Notes: generated by a model not told the origin, from the sequence alone. A stretch of DNA of 64,000 nucleotides from Reinekea forsetii (GCF_002795845.1 NZ_CP011797.1:581501-645500), one strand, 5' to 3'; positions 35,629 to 44,920 are shown, counted from the stretch's first letter. Numbers and translations: made by a program.

Positions 35629-36602
35629 TGAATAATGAAAAAAGCTTTTGGCAATATAACAAGGCCGTTTTGGTGTTTTCCGCAGTAGCCCTCACGATGC
35701 CTTTCTGGTTCCCGTTCTTAGGTGGCTATTCTGGCTTAGATACAAAGATTATGATCTTTTGTATTTTTCTAGTCGGCTTCGATATCCTATTAGGCTTTAC
35801 CGGCTATCTATCTTTTGGCCATGCAGCCTTCTTTGGCACATCTGCCTATATAACCGGCATCATGCTGAAGAATTATTCCGACAATATCATTCCAGCCATG
35901 ATCGTAGCGGTAGCGGCAACAAGCGTTATTGCCTTAATCATCGGATTATTGACGCTCAAAAGAACCGGAATCTATTTTTCCATTCTCACTCTAGCCTTCG
36001 CCGAGATGTTTGATTCCATGGCGATGTCGATGTTGCAACGCTGGACCGGTGGTGAAAACGGGCTAACCGGTCTGCCGACACCAATGTTGTTTAGCATGGA
36101 AATGAAGGGCGATAATATATTCTACTTCTGTACCCTGATCGCCATTGTCCTGTTTTATGCTGCCAAGCGCATTGAACGCTCGCCTGTGGGCCTGATGATG
36201 AAAGCCATTAAGAGTAACCAAGTTCGTTTGGAATACACCGGCATCAGCGCCCTAAAGTATAAGCTCTTAGCCTTTGTGCTGAGCGCAGTGTATGCCGCGA
36301 TCGCGGGATCACTGATGGTGGTTTACGAGCCATTTGTTGGTCACGAATTCCTCGGTTGGCATCAGTCGGGTGAAGTGGTCATTATGTCGGTTATCGGCGG
36401 TGTCGGTACGCTGATCGGACCCATGCTCGGTGCGGCCTTTATGCTGTACTTTGAAAACGTCTTATCGGTCAGCTTGGGTGAACAATGGTTATTGGTCCTA
36501 GGGGTCATCTTTATGGCCGTGGTTATCTTCATGCCCGGTGGTTTTATGGAAGCCGTTGCCCGCCTAAAGAAACGTTTTTTCACCAACGGCGACGCCGAAT
36601 AG
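35628..36602 (+). CDS. livM: ABC transporter permease, LivM type
   Basis: 324 residues, eight or nine spans. Recognised by DILLGFTGYLSFGHAAFFGT, GLMMKAIKSNQVRLEYTGIS and VVIMSVIGGVGTLIGPMLGA, typical of the second permease of the hydrophobic amino acid uptake family. Pairs with the LivH-type protein; starts one base into the previous stop (TAATG). Confidence 0.88.
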   Translation: MNNEKSFWQYNKAVLVFSAVALTMPFWFPFLGGYSGLDTKIMIFCIFLVGFDILLGFTGYLSFGHAAFFGTSAYITGIMLKNYSDNIIPAMIVAVAATSVIALIIGLLTLKRTGIYFSILTLAFAEMFDSMAMSMLQRWTGGENGLTGLPTPMLFSMEMKGDNIFYFCTLIAIVLFYAAKRIERSPVGLMMKAIKSNQVRLEYTGISALKYKLLAFVLSAVYAAIAGSLMVVYEPFVGHEFLGWHQSGEVVIMSVIGGVGTLIGPMLGAAFMLYFENVLSVSLGEQWLLVLGVIFMAVVIFMPGGFMEAVARLKKRFFTNGDAE

Positions 36603-36612
36603 GAGACTGACC

Positions 36613-37365
36613 ATGGCTATACTAGACATACATCAAGTGTCCTTAAGTTTTGGCGGTTTAAAAGCCTTACAAAACGTTAATTTAAAAATTCAACGCGGTA
36701 CAACCCATGCTTTGATCGGACCGAATGGCGCCGGTAAGTCGACCTTACTTAATGTGTTGACGGGCATGTTGAAGCCCGATGATGGTTCGGTTATGTTCGA
36801 CGGTAAGCCATTGCTTGATGTCAACGCGCACGATATTACTCAACTGGGTATCGCTAAGGTATTCCAAACACCGGCTATTTTTCCGGAAATGACGGTATTG
36901 CAAAATGTCACCATTCCAGTGTTTGCCGCCAGAGACGGTGTTTTTAACTTTAATCTGTTCGAGGGCCGTAAGAAGCAACGTCCGCTGATTGAATTTGCCG
37001 AGCAGCAACTGTGCGAGTTGGGTTTAGAAAATCATATGCATATGCTAGCGGGCAGCCTGTCACGCGGTGATAAGCGGCGGTTAGAAATGGCCATCTGTTT
37101 GGCCAATAAACCACGGCTGTTATTGCTCGATGAGCCGACTGCAGGCATGGCGCGCCATGAAACTGAAAAAACCATTGAGTTGCTGCAAAGTATGAACGAC
37201 GGCATCACCAAAGTCATCGTTGAACATGATATGAACGTGGTTTTCTCGCTTGCCGATACGATTTCGGTCTTATCGCAAGGTCAAATAATTGCCGAAGGTG
37301 CACCCGCTGATATTAAGGGTAACCCTAAAGTCATCGAAGCCTACCTCGGCGAAGCACAGGTTTAA
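36613..37365 (+). CDS. livG: ABC transporter ATP-binding protein, LivG type
   Basis: 250 residues. Walker A GPNGAGKST, signature LSRGDKRRLEMAICLA (a non-canonical LSRGD form seen in LivG relatives), Walker B LLLLDEPTAGM, and the switch region KVIVEHDMNVVFSLADTISV. One of the two ATPases of the importer; Shine-Dalgarno TAGGAG. Confidence 0.9.
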   Translation: MAILDIHQVSLSFGGLKALQNVNLKIQRGTTHALIGPNGAGKSTLLNVLTGMLKPDDGSVMFDGKPLLDVNAHDITQLGIAKVFQTPAIFPEMTVLQNVTIPVFAARDGVFNFNLFEGRKKQRPLIEFAEQQLCELGLENHMHMLAGSLSRGDKRRLEMAICLANKPRLLLLDEPTAGMARHETEKTIELLQSMNDGITKVIVEHDMNVVFSLADTISVLSQGQIIAEGAPADIKGNPKVIEAYLGEAQV

Positions 37366-37375
37366 GGAAAAGACT

Positions 37376-38104
37376 ATGTCATCAACTGATCAAGCTCCGA
37401 AGTCGTTCTTTTCTTGCCACGACCTCAAGGCCTATTATGGCGAAAGCTATGTGGTCCAGGGTCTCTCTTTTGATATTCCAGAAGGCGATATCGTTGCCTT
37501 ATTAGGCCGTAACGGTGCGGGTAAAACCTCGACGCTGCGGACCATTGCCCGGGCCAAACAGCCTGCGCTGGCGACGGGCGATATCTGGCTGAATGGCCAA
37601 GCCATTCATTCGATGAAACCCTTTGAAGCCGCCCGCGCTGGGATCCAATTGGTCTGTGAGGACCGACGCATTATTCCCGGCGTTACCGTTGAAGAAAACA
37701 TTATTTTGGCGCAGATTGCCGAACCATTGGGCTGGTCGATTGAGAAGATTTTCGGCCATTTCCCGAAACTGCAGGAGCGGCGTAAGCAAGAAGCGTCTAC
37801 CCTGTCAGGCGGTGAGCAACAGATGCTTGCGCTCGCCCGAGCCTTAGCGCGGGACGTCAAGCTACTGCTGCTTGATGAGCCCTATGAAGGATTGGCGCCG
37901 GTGATTGTGCAAGAAATTGAGCGCATGCTGCTGGAAATTAAGAAAATGGGTATCACCACCATTATCGTCGAGCAGAATGCGGTGGCAGCCCTTAAACTGG
38001 CCGACCACGCCATTATTATGGATTCCGGTGTTATCGTCTTTACCGGTACGGCGCAAGAAGTGCTGGAGAACCAAGCATTGCGTGAAGAGTACCTCGCAAT
38101 CTAA
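37376..38104 (+). CDS. livF: ABC transporter ATP-binding protein, LivF type
   Basis: 242 residues from ATG 37376 (AAGGAAAAG upstream); an earlier in-frame start at 37289 would overlap livG by 77 bases and is unlikely. Walker A GRNGAGKTS, signature LSGGEQQMLALARAL, Walker B LLLLDEPYEGLAP, C-terminus QALREEYLAI as in LivF. Last gene of the operon; a terminator follows. Confidence 0.9.
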   Translation: MSSTDQAPKSFFSCHDLKAYYGESYVVQGLSFDIPEGDIVALLGRNGAGKTSTLRTIARAKQPALATGDIWLNGQAIHSMKPFEAARAGIQLVCEDRRIIPGVTVEENIILAQIAEPLGWSIEKIFGHFPKLQERRKQEASTLSGGEQQMLALARALARDVKLLLLDEPYEGLAPVIVQEIERMLLEIKKMGITTIIVEQNAVAALKLADHAIIMDSGVIVFTGTAQEVLENQALREEYLAI

Positions 38105-38128
38105 CGGATAACCTAGAGTCAACATAAG

Positions 38129-38153
38129 AAACCCGCACCTGGTGCGGGTTTTT
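38129..38153 (+). terminator. Terminator after the importer operon
   Basis: Stem AACCCGCA / TGCGGGTT with a CCTGG loop followed by a T run. Clear intrinsic terminator 25 bases after the last stop; the same sequence may serve the convergent secreted-protein gene. Confidence 0.88.
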
Positions 38154-38181
38154 GCGTTTATAAAGGGGAAATTAATGTTGT

Positions 38182-40020
38182 TTAGTAGCGTGCGAATTGC
38201 AGCCCAAATATCTTATAACCAATCTCACCCGCAGGCACCTCTTGGTCGACAAAGAACTGGATCGCCTTAACTTCATGGAAATTAAAGCCCGGCGTATCGA
38301 AGACATAGGTTGGGATATAGTAAGACGCCATGTAGCGGGCATAGCGTAATCGATACGTCGAGGGGGCAACGGCCTTGGAGACATGGCCCCAGATATCGAC
38401 CAAACGCACCTTCAGGCCAGGTTCGCCATGGACCTGGCCGCGGAAGGTCAAGTAGGTATTGAGGTTAGCCACCGACTTGCCGAAATCTCGATCAACAAAG
38501 CCGGTGGGTTCAACACCGGTATTTTCAACCGATGTGGTTAGGTTGGCCGCCGCGTAGCCCGAACCATTGTGGCTGAACTGCAGGTCTATCGCGGATACTT
38601 CATATTCACCATAGGGGCCGGTGAAGAACGAACCAATCACCACATCCTGCCATTGGTTAGCAACGTTTATGCGCGAGCCATCGGCCATCGCCGTGGTGCT
38701 GTAATTATATTCGCCGTTACCCAAGGTATCGCTCAGCCACCAATGACGTTTAGCCTCCATGGCCACCCCCTGTTCGACGACATTGATAAAGCCGATGTTA
38801 TCGAGGTAAAACACCCCCGAGGATGGGCTGGCATTGTCGTTGAAGCGAATCCAGATCTCTTTAATGCGCCGCAGATCACTCGTCGCCGCCGTCAGGTCGG
38901 CCAGTGGAATCCGGACTTCGGTCCAGTCGTCTAGGGCCCAATCGAATAGGTAGTCCGACAACTTGACCGGATTGGCATTGCGGAACGGCGTTTCGATCAG
39001 ATCGAGCGTGATATCGCCATTAAAATAGCCTTGGTCGCCAGTTTTGATAAAGAAACGCAAGGTGTTGTAAGCGGATAGATCCTTCGGTAAGTCTCGTTCA
39101 TAAAAACTACTGGGTTCAACTCCTTGGCCATTGGGGTGGGTCGACAGATAGAGATCGATATAGCCGCCATGGAGATGCTCATAGCGAACTTCCAATGAAC
39201 TCTGACCTTGGTAGGCCTCTGTTAGGCTGGTTTTTAGATCGTGCCAGTCATTGGCCGGGATATAGACGCTGCCCTCATCCCATCGGGACCAGCTGTAATT
39301 CCAGGCGCCGTTGAGGTTGAGGCTGGGTATGACGTTAGTTTCTTCGTACGCCCATTTGAATTCGGCAACCTCGGGGTAACGCAAAAAACTAATGTTATCA
39401 AGCGTGACCTCAAACGGCACATTGTTGTCGTTCTGATCGACCCGAAACACCACCTCGTTGACATTCCACAGTTGAAAACGATCAAAGTTATTAAAGGCTG
39501 GCATAAAGTCAGCCATGGGAACGACCACGCGCTGCCATGCATCGGAAATTTGGACGTAGTCTTTTAGCAGTGCATTCCTTGAACTATGGCCATTGGGTGA
39601 ACTGATACTAACTGAGAGTGCGGATCGATTTGCGCCCGAACTGCCCTTTATAAAAAATTCTAAGGCGTCGATATACCTCAAGTCTTTGCCATCGAGATAT
39701 TCTTGATCGTAGGTCGGCTCGGTACCGCTATTGGCATTTGCCGTGGGTATGGTGGCAAAGCCAAACGCCTGGGCAAAGTTATCGGTCTGATCGACATTCA
39801 GGTATCTTAAAAAGAGTGCGCTGTGGCCCTCATAGGCATCCGCGGTAAGGGGGATATTACCCCAGGGGTTGTACGATTGAAAATTGTCGTTGGTATGGCT
39901 GTAGTTCCAAACGTGATCACCATTATGGTCTTCCCATGCCCAGGGGATGCGTTCAAGGCCATTGGCGCAGGGCCCACCGGCAAACAATAAGGAGAGAGCG
40001 AAGAGTAGGGAGGTTTTCAT
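38182..40020 (-). CDS. Secreted protein with three jelly-roll-like repeat domains
   Basis: 612 residues, signal peptide MKTSLLFALSLLFAGGPCA. The mature protein has three similar blocks of about 190-200 residues. Matching landmarks: WAWEDHNGDHVWNYSH, WAYEETNVIPSLNLNGAWNY and WWLSDTLGNGEYNYST at the block starts; EPTYDQEYLDGKDLRYIDAL, EPSSFYERDLPKDLSAYNTL and EPTGFVDRDFGKSVANLNTY in the middles; strand patterns such as VFRVDQNDNNVPFEVTLDNI at the ends. This looks like a galactose-binding-like (carbohydrate-binding module type) fold without an enzyme domain. It may bind extracellular polysaccharide. I know of no named family for it. Confidence 0.55.
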   Translation of the reverse strand: MKTSLLFALSLLFAGGPCANGLERIPWAWEDHNGDHVWNYSHTNDNFQSYNPWGNIPLTADAYEGHSALFLRYLNVDQTDNFAQAFGFATIPTANANSGTEPTYDQEYLDGKDLRYIDALEFFIKGSSGANRSALSVSISSPNGHSSRNALLKDYVQISDAWQRVVVPMADFMPAFNNFDRFQLWNVNEVVFRVDQNDNNVPFEVTLDNISFLRYPEVAEFKWAYEETNVIPSLNLNGAWNYSWSRWDEGSVYIPANDWHDLKTSLTEAYQGQSSLEVRYEHLHGGYIDLYLSTHPNGQGVEPSSFYERDLPKDLSAYNTLRFFIKTGDQGYFNGDITLDLIETPFRNANPVKLSDYLFDWALDDWTEVRIPLADLTAATSDLRRIKEIWIRFNDNASPSSGVFYLDNIGFINVVEQGVAMEAKRHWWLSDTLGNGEYNYSTTAMADGSRINVANQWQDVVIGSFFTGPYGEYEVSAIDLQFSHNGSGYAAANLTTSVENTGVEPTGFVDRDFGKSVANLNTYLTFRGQVHGEPGLKVRLVDIWGHVSKAVAPSTYRLRYARYMASYYIPTYVFDTPGFNFHEVKAIQFFVDQEVPAGEIGYKIFGLQFARY

Positions 40021-40661
40021 AAAGACTCCTTAATTTTCAAATTGCAGTTATTAGTCAGGACGGGCTTGGTCCGATTGACTATCGACTGCCCAAGGCAAAG
40101 GCCTAAGGTTTTTCGGGAGAGTGGCCAAGGACAATGCCCAATCCACTTTACAACGATACGCTGGCCATGTTTAAAAACAATGGAATTGCCCATGAGCAAA
40201 CTTTAATTAGAAACGTTTAGATTTCGCTCGCAAGTATTTTCAAGCTAAGACGGTTAATTGAACAGTTAGAAAATAATTTCATCGTTTAATCGCCCCTTAT
40301 TCGGACTGCCTATGTCGACAGGTGAAAACTTGGATTTTGACCTCTGACCTCCAATTGCATATCGACCGCCATACAGCGGCGATTCAGGGGAGCATAGAAG
40401 TGCAAGTCAAATCGACCTGACGGCACAATAGTGCGGGAGGGTTGAAAGTGCACAAGCTTGGCGATCGGGAACAAACTGTGCTTCAATGCGCATCCGCATT
40501 TGGCGCGGTTAAGCCTTATATTGGGCACTCTGGGTTAACCAGACCATGGCGGCCAGCCTACTATAGTGCGGCGAGGCCACAGGTGCTCACAGGTTAGGGA
40601 TGGTGCGGAGACTCCCTTACTTAGATCGAATTCCTCCGCGACACCACACAAAGGTATCTAC
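40021..40661. other. Intergenic region
   Basis: About 640 bases between divergent genes. Short readings on both strands are low quality. I see no RNA structure or repeat of note; promoters for the secreted-protein gene (-) and the glutaredoxin gene (+) must lie here. Confidence 0.5.
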
Positions 40662-41036
40662 ATGTTTCTAGCACGTTGGATCTTAGGCGCGATCATCTTA
40701 TTGGTAGAACGGCTATACAGCCCAAAGCCTGTGCAGCGCGATAACGACACCCAGGCCGCTGTTGATAACGAGACCGCCCAGCTGACTCTATACCAATACA
40801 AGGCTTGTCCTTTTTGCGTCAAGGTTCGTATGGCCATGAAGCGCCAGTCGCTGAGCATAGAGACTCGCGACGCCAAACGCAGTGACAGCGCCAAGGCCGA
40901 ATTGCTGGCAGGTGGCGGTGTTCTGAAGGTCCCCTGTTTGAAAATTGTCGACCCGCAAGGCGCTACCAGCTGGCTGTACGAATCGTCCGATATTATTGTC
41001 TATCTTAATGACCGTTTTAGCCCCAACGTCGCCTAA
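40662..41036 (+). CDS. Membrane-anchored glutaredoxin
   Basis: 124 residues from ATG 40662 (AAAGG upstream). The first 18 residues are hydrophobic (MFLARWILGAIILLVERL), an inner-membrane anchor; a glutaredoxin domain follows with the dithiol site CPFC (YQYKACPFCVKVRMAMKRQ) and the GSH-site cis-proline segment VLKVPCLKIVD. Likely a thiol-disulfide enzyme of the GrxC/YruB type. Ends before a terminator hairpin. Side of the membrane not determinable from sequence. Confidence 0.85.
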   Translation: MFLARWILGAIILLVERLYSPKPVQRDNDTQAAVDNETAQLTLYQYKACPFCVKVRMAMKRQSLSIETRDAKRSDSAKAELLAGGGVLKVPCLKIVDPQGATSWLYESSDIIVYLNDRFSPNVA

Positions 41037-41108
41037 CATGAAGGCCGCCTAGGCGCATCACTTGGCGGTGCCCATTTTTTGGACGTGCCGATCGTCTAGA
41101 TAATAGAA

Positions 41109-41130
41109 CCCGCCTTGAGCGGGCTTTTTT
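41109..41130 (+). terminator. Terminator after the glutaredoxin gene
   Basis: Stem CCCGC / GCGGG with loop CTTGA followed by CTTTTTT. Clear intrinsic terminator. Confidence 0.8.
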
Positions 41131-41337
41131 GTGTTGGCGGGCTGTTAGCTAAGGCGACTCGCGGCTTTAATTGGTTGTGAGCAGCCGATACACCCTAACC
41201 AGTAATGTCAGTCAACGTCATTCACAGGATTAGCGGGATGTCGTGGCTAGTGAATAGCCATGCTAATAGGGTTAAACTTATACCTAATCACGTTGTTTTA
41301 ACCTAAAAAACACAAAATGGCTAAAAAAGGAAACTGT

Positions 41338-42294
41338 ATGCTCCATAGAACTTTGATAGTCGCTGGTGCCTTACTTTTAGCGGGCTGTGTGACAGCCCCC
41401 GTGACCCTAACCGGTGTTGAACCCGGTTACACAAGCGAGCAAATGCGCGCAGCGCAACAGGCCATGGCCCCCCAGCGGCTTGCGCTAAAGCGTAAAGTGG
41501 CGGTTGGTCGCCTGTCTAATGAAACCACCTACGGCAAGGGACTATTGTCGAACTCACCGGTTGATAAGATGGCCGAGAAAGTAGCCGATATGTTTGTTCA
41601 GGGCCTGGCCAATAGCGGCAATTATTTGGTCTTCGAGCGTCCCGACGTTGAACTTTTACAGGGCGAGTCCGATCTGTCCGGCACGGCGTTGGACCTAGTT
41701 GGGGTTGATACCCTGATTGTCGGTTCACTAACGGAGTTTGGCCGGGCCACCACGGGTAAGGCCGGTTTTTTTTCCTCTAGTAAAAAACAAGAGGCCAGTG
41801 CCACCATCGATCTGCGTCTGGTCGATGTGCGTACCGGGCAGGTGTTGCATTCTATTACCGGCAGCGGTGTAGCCTCCATTGAAGATCAAAACACCATGGG
41901 CTTTGGCGCGGTTGCCGGCTACGACGGCAGTATTAACGACCAGGCAATTGGCGCTGCGGTGAATGCCGCGGTTGGCAAATTGGACCTATGGATGCTGCAA
42001 TCAGCCTGGACATCGGACATCTTAGCCGTTGAAGACGGGTTGATTTTTATCAGTGGTGGCCTGTCACAGGGCATTAAAGGCGGCCAACATTTCCACATTC
42101 TGACCAAGGGTAAAGAGGTTAAATCAACTACCACGGGCACTGTGATCACCTTGCCCGGCAAGCAGGTCGCGGAGATCGAGGTGATCTCGTCTTTCGGTGA
42201 GACCGAACTCGCGGAGGGCTCGATTACCCAGCTGGTATCAGGTTCCATTGAGGGCCTGGCCATTGACACGTTGCAAGTGAAGGAGATCCAGTGA
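41338..42294 (+). CDS. CsgG-family outer membrane lipoprotein
   Basis: 318 residues from ATG 41338 (AAAGGA Shine-Dalgarno; the upstream ATG 41317 would put seven residues before the signal). The lipobox LLAGC gives a lipid-modified Cys followed by Val, so sorting to the outer membrane is expected. The CsgG/HfaB core is visible (KVAVGRLSNETTYGKGLLSN, KVADMFVQGLANSGNYLVFE, DTLIVGSLTEFGR). E. coli CsgG forms a nonameric secretion channel for curli; relatives outside curli operons have unclear cargo. First of four lipoprotein genes with overlapping or adjacent ends. Confidence 0.82.
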   Translation: MLHRTLIVAGALLLAGCVTAPVTLTGVEPGYTSEQMRAAQQAMAPQRLALKRKVAVGRLSNETTYGKGLLSNSPVDKMAEKVADMFVQGLANSGNYLVFERPDVELLQGESDLSGTALDLVGVDTLIVGSLTEFGRATTGKAGFFSSSKKQEASATIDLRLVDVRTGQVLHSITGSGVASIEDQNTMGFGAVAGYDGSINDQAIGAAVNAAVGKLDLWMLQSAWTSDILAVEDGLIFISGGLSQGIKGGQHFHILTKGKEVKSTTTGTVITLPGKQVAEIEVISSFGETELAEGSITQLVSGSIEGLAIDTLQVKEIQ

Positions 42295-42623
42295 TGCGCT
42301 TTATTCTGATGGGATTGGCCGCACTGGTACTGTCCGCCTGTGCGATTAACAACCCGGTGACCATTCAGTCGGTTGTCGATGATCGGCCCTTGGTGACCTT
42401 TAGCGTTAGCGGCTATGACATCGATCAGCTGCAATTGAGTATCGATAATCTGGACTATGGTCCGGTGAGCCAGTATCTGAATATGCTAGACCTGTCGGAA
42501 GCCGCGCTGCGTATTATTCCCGGTCAACATCTGATCGTTGTCTTTAACGGTCGGCAGATTATTTATCAGCGAGATGTCTATCTCGGTGAATCATCGACCC
42601 TGATGATCAGACTGCAGCAATAG
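42294..42623 (+). CDS. Small lipoprotein of the CsgG operon
   Basis: 109 residues starting with TGATG overlap on the CsgG stop. A lipoprotein signal (LVLSACAIN) leads to a beta-rich domain (VTFSVSGYDIDQLQLSIDNL, LRIIPGQHLIVVFNGRQII). Not a family I recognise. Its stop is followed immediately (no gap) by the ATG of the next gene, so translation is probably coupled. Confidence 0.6.
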   Translation: MRFILMGLAALVLSACAINNPVTIQSVVDDRPLVTFSVSGYDIDQLQLSIDNLDYGPVSQYLNMLDLSEAALRIIPGQHLIVVFNGRQIIYQRDVYLGESSTLMIRLQQ

Positions 42624-42962
42624 ATGCGAGCGTTGCTGTCGATCCTAGTACTTGCCGGGTTGCTATCAGGTTGTGCGACCCAAGGGCTCTATGATTGGGG
42701 CGATTATGAGGCGGACCTGTTCGACTACTACCACCAACCCGGTGATAAAGAGCGGGTCATCGAAAACCTGGTACAGCATCTTGACCGTATGGCCGCGCAG
42801 GGTCGAAAGCCGGCGCCCGGTTTGCTGGCCGAGGCGGGCACCTACTATCTGTTGGCAGGCGATGCCGCAACGGCGGTAGATTTTTATCGTCAAGAAGCGG
42901 CGGCCTGGCCTGAAAGTCGGCCCATGATGGCGACCCTGATCACTAACTTGGAGGCCAAATAG
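42624..42962 (+). CDS. DUF4810 lipoprotein
   Basis: 112 residues, lipobox LLSGC. The pattern LYDWGDYEADLFDYYHQPGD and PGLLAEAGTYYLLAGDAATA with FYRQEAAAWPESRPMMATLI is typical of DUF4810 proteins, which have a TPR-like helical part and travel with CsgG and DUF799 genes. Probably a partner of the CsgG-like protein at the outer membrane. Confidence 0.82.
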   Translation: MRALLSILVLAGLLSGCATQGLYDWGDYEADLFDYYHQPGDKERVIENLVQHLDRMAAQGRKPAPGLLAEAGTYYLLAGDAATAVDFYRQEAAAWPESRPMMATLITNLEAK

Positions 42963-42963
42963 G

Positions 42964-43644
42964 ATGGATTATCGTGCTATGGCCGTTGTCGTCGGCTTCA
43001 GCCTTCTTGTGAGTGGCTGCGCGGTGACACAGGTGCAGGTCGATACCTTGGCCGACTTTCATCAGAGCCGGCCCAAATCGATACTCATTGTACCGGTGGT
43101 CAATAAATCCATTGATGTGATGGCCAGCACCTCGGTGTTAACGACCCTGCCGCGCCAATTGGCCGAAAAGGGCTACTACGTCTTTCCGGTGAACACCGTG
43201 AAGGCCCTGTTGGAATTTGAAGGGCTGACCGACCCGCAAGAGGTGCATAATATACCGCCGGCCGACTTGGCGGCCCTGTTCCACTCTGACGCCATGCTCT
43301 ATGTCACGATTCACCGTTGGACCTCAAAATACGTGGTGTTGGCGACCAAGACCGAAGTCGATTTCGAATATCGATTGGTTGCGGCCGACGGCACGCTGTT
43401 GTGGGCCGAACGGGAGAATCTGAGTTACAGCCCGCGGAGTGACCGTAGCGGCAACCCACTCACCGATTTGCTGGTGATGGCTCTGGAGTCCGCGGTAGAG
43501 CGGGTCGCACCAAACTATTTGCCGTTAACCCGTGAAGCCAATACCAATGTCTTTTGGAATATGCATCGACCCTTTCCGCCGGGGCCCTACGCCCCTAATT
43601 ACGTGACCTACTATCAGATGGTAGCGCCGGCAAAGCTGGATTAG
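42964..43644 (+). CDS. DUF799 lipoprotein (GNA1162 family)
   Basis: 226 residues, lipobox LLVSGC. Family landmarks are SILIVPVVNKSIDVMASTSV, LPRQLAEKGYYVFPVNTVKA and PPADLAALFHSDAMLYVTIH, as in the neisserial surface lipoprotein GNA1162, whose fold resembles TolB-like N-terminal domains. Last gene of the lipoprotein operon; one base after the DUF4810 stop. Confidence 0.85.
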   Translation: MDYRAMAVVVGFSLLVSGCAVTQVQVDTLADFHQSRPKSILIVPVVNKSIDVMASTSVLTTLPRQLAEKGYYVFPVNTVKALLEFEGLTDPQEVHNIPPADLAALFHSDAMLYVTIHRWTSKYVVLATKTEVDFEYRLVAADGTLLWAERENLSYSPRSDRSGNPLTDLLVMALESAVERVAPNYLPLTREANTNVFWNMHRPFPPGPYAPNYVTYYQMVAPAKLD

Positions 43645-43673
43645 GTGAGCGAGAGGACCGCACGGCACGGCCG

Positions 43674-44708
43674 TCAGATATTCATCGGTGTCAAGATCTC
43701 AAATGGAATGGTCTTGTAGAGCGGCGCATCCAGATTTCCGTTACCGATCACTTCAATCATGGTGTCAATTAGTAGCTCGGAGGTGGCGTCTACTGGGTGG
43801 CACAAGGATGCGGTGATCAGCTCCTCGCCCAGTCCTCGCCGGGTTTCCGGTCCGGTATCCCGGCAAATGAGCAGTATTTTCTTGCGCCGTTCCTCAGGCA
43901 CTTCGCGCAGCGCGCGCAGTACGCCCGAGATACCCCCGCCGACAATAAGAATGCCCACCAATTCACTGCTGTTGGCCAGTTGATCGCGCACCATGCGATA
44001 GGCCTGGTCCGGCACTTCGTGGGTCGGACGACTTTCTTGCACTATTAGGTGCGGCGCGTGTTCGCGGACATAGGAGCGGAAACTGGCATCGGCTATATCC
44101 TGGCATTGGTAGCGATGATTGCCGATCAATACCGCAATGCTGCCTTCGCGGTGTGCCATGCGCGTCATCAGATACCCGGCCGTGCGGCCCAACATCCAAT
44201 TATCGGTGCCGACATAGGCCGCCCGGTCCGTTGAGGACTGATCGGTGATATAGGTGACCACCGGTTTTCCCATGGCTTTGAGTTCACGAATGGCATTGCC
44301 GACCAGCGGATGATCGGCGGCGATCAGTGCGACAGCATCGCATTCCCGGCCCAGAGCAATCAGGCGGCGGGCGATATTTTCCGGCGTCAATTGATCAACA
44401 AAATCGATCAGCGGGTTCACAATGTCCGTTTGCCGCTGATGGCAGGCTTGAATTATTTTCGCATTAAGCAGCTGATATAGGGGCCGATGGGACTGTTGCA
44501 GCAGGAAGCCCAGTCGATAAGTCGGGGTCGCTTCGGTCAAACGGTATGCGATGGCGCCCAGACCATAATAGCCGATGCGCTCTGCGGCGCTCTGAACCTT
44601 CTGCATGGTGCTGTTCCGCACCTGGGCCTTGCCACCGAGAATGCGGTTGACCGTTGAAACGGAGACGCCAGCCTCTGCGGCGACATCGGCGATGGTCGCT
44701 CTTTCCAT
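43674..44708 (-). CDS. LacI-family transcriptional regulator
   Basis: 344 residues. Helix-turn-helix at the N-terminus (RATIADVAAEAGVSVSTVNR, ILGGKAQVRNSTMQKVQSAA), then a type I periplasmic-binding-like effector domain (TDRAAYVGTDNWMLGRTAGY, ELVGILIVGGGISGVLRALR). Divergent from the TIM-barrel/dehydrogenase operon (323 bases apart), so it probably represses that pathway and senses its sugar or cyclitol. The IR at 44731-44747 and the palindrome at 44908-44920 are candidate operators. Confidence 0.88.
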   Translation of the reverse strand: MERATIADVAAEAGVSVSTVNRILGGKAQVRNSTMQKVQSAAERIGYYGLGAIAYRLTEATPTYRLGFLLQQSHRPLYQLLNAKIIQACHQRQTDIVNPLIDFVDQLTPENIARRLIALGRECDAVALIAADHPLVGNAIRELKAMGKPVVTYITDQSSTDRAAYVGTDNWMLGRTAGYLMTRMAHREGSIAVLIGNHRYQCQDIADASFRSYVREHAPHLIVQESRPTHEVPDQAYRMVRDQLANSSELVGILIVGGGISGVLRALREVPEERRKKILLICRDTGPETRRGLGEELITASLCHPVDATSELLIDTMIEVIGNGNLDAPLYKTIPFEILTPMNI

Positions 44709-44730
44709 AGGCCCCTCCAGAGGGATGCAA

Positions 44731-44760
44731 TGTCATCATGAATGACACAAAATGACACAA
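44731..44760. promoter_or_regulatory. Candidate LacI-type operator and direct repeat
   Basis: TGTCAT-CATGA-ATGACA inverted repeat (44731-44747) 23 bases before the LacI start, followed by an exact tandem of AATGACACAA (44741-44750 and 44751-44760). Suggests autoregulation; binding is inferred from symmetry and position. Confidence 0.4.
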
Positions 44761-44907
44761 TCATGTCTTTATGGCAATGGCTTTGTTCCATACGCTTTAT
44801 CCTTAGTTAAGCTGTGGCGGAACGAAAATAATCCTGCGCAGAGACCGGGTGGCCAGACCAAGTGATGAACCTCATAACCCTGAGAAGCCTAACGCCGCCG
44901 TTTTTGA

Positions 44908-44920
44908 ACGCCGCCGGCGT
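44908..44920. promoter_or_regulatory. Candidate operator upstream of the sugar-isomerase operon
   Basis: Odd palindrome ACGCCG-C-CGGCGT about 110 bases before the first isomerase gene. The word AACGCCGCCG also occurs at 44891-44900 and 44907-44916, 16 bases apart. A GC-rich site fits some LacI-family regulators but this is inference. Confidence 0.3.
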
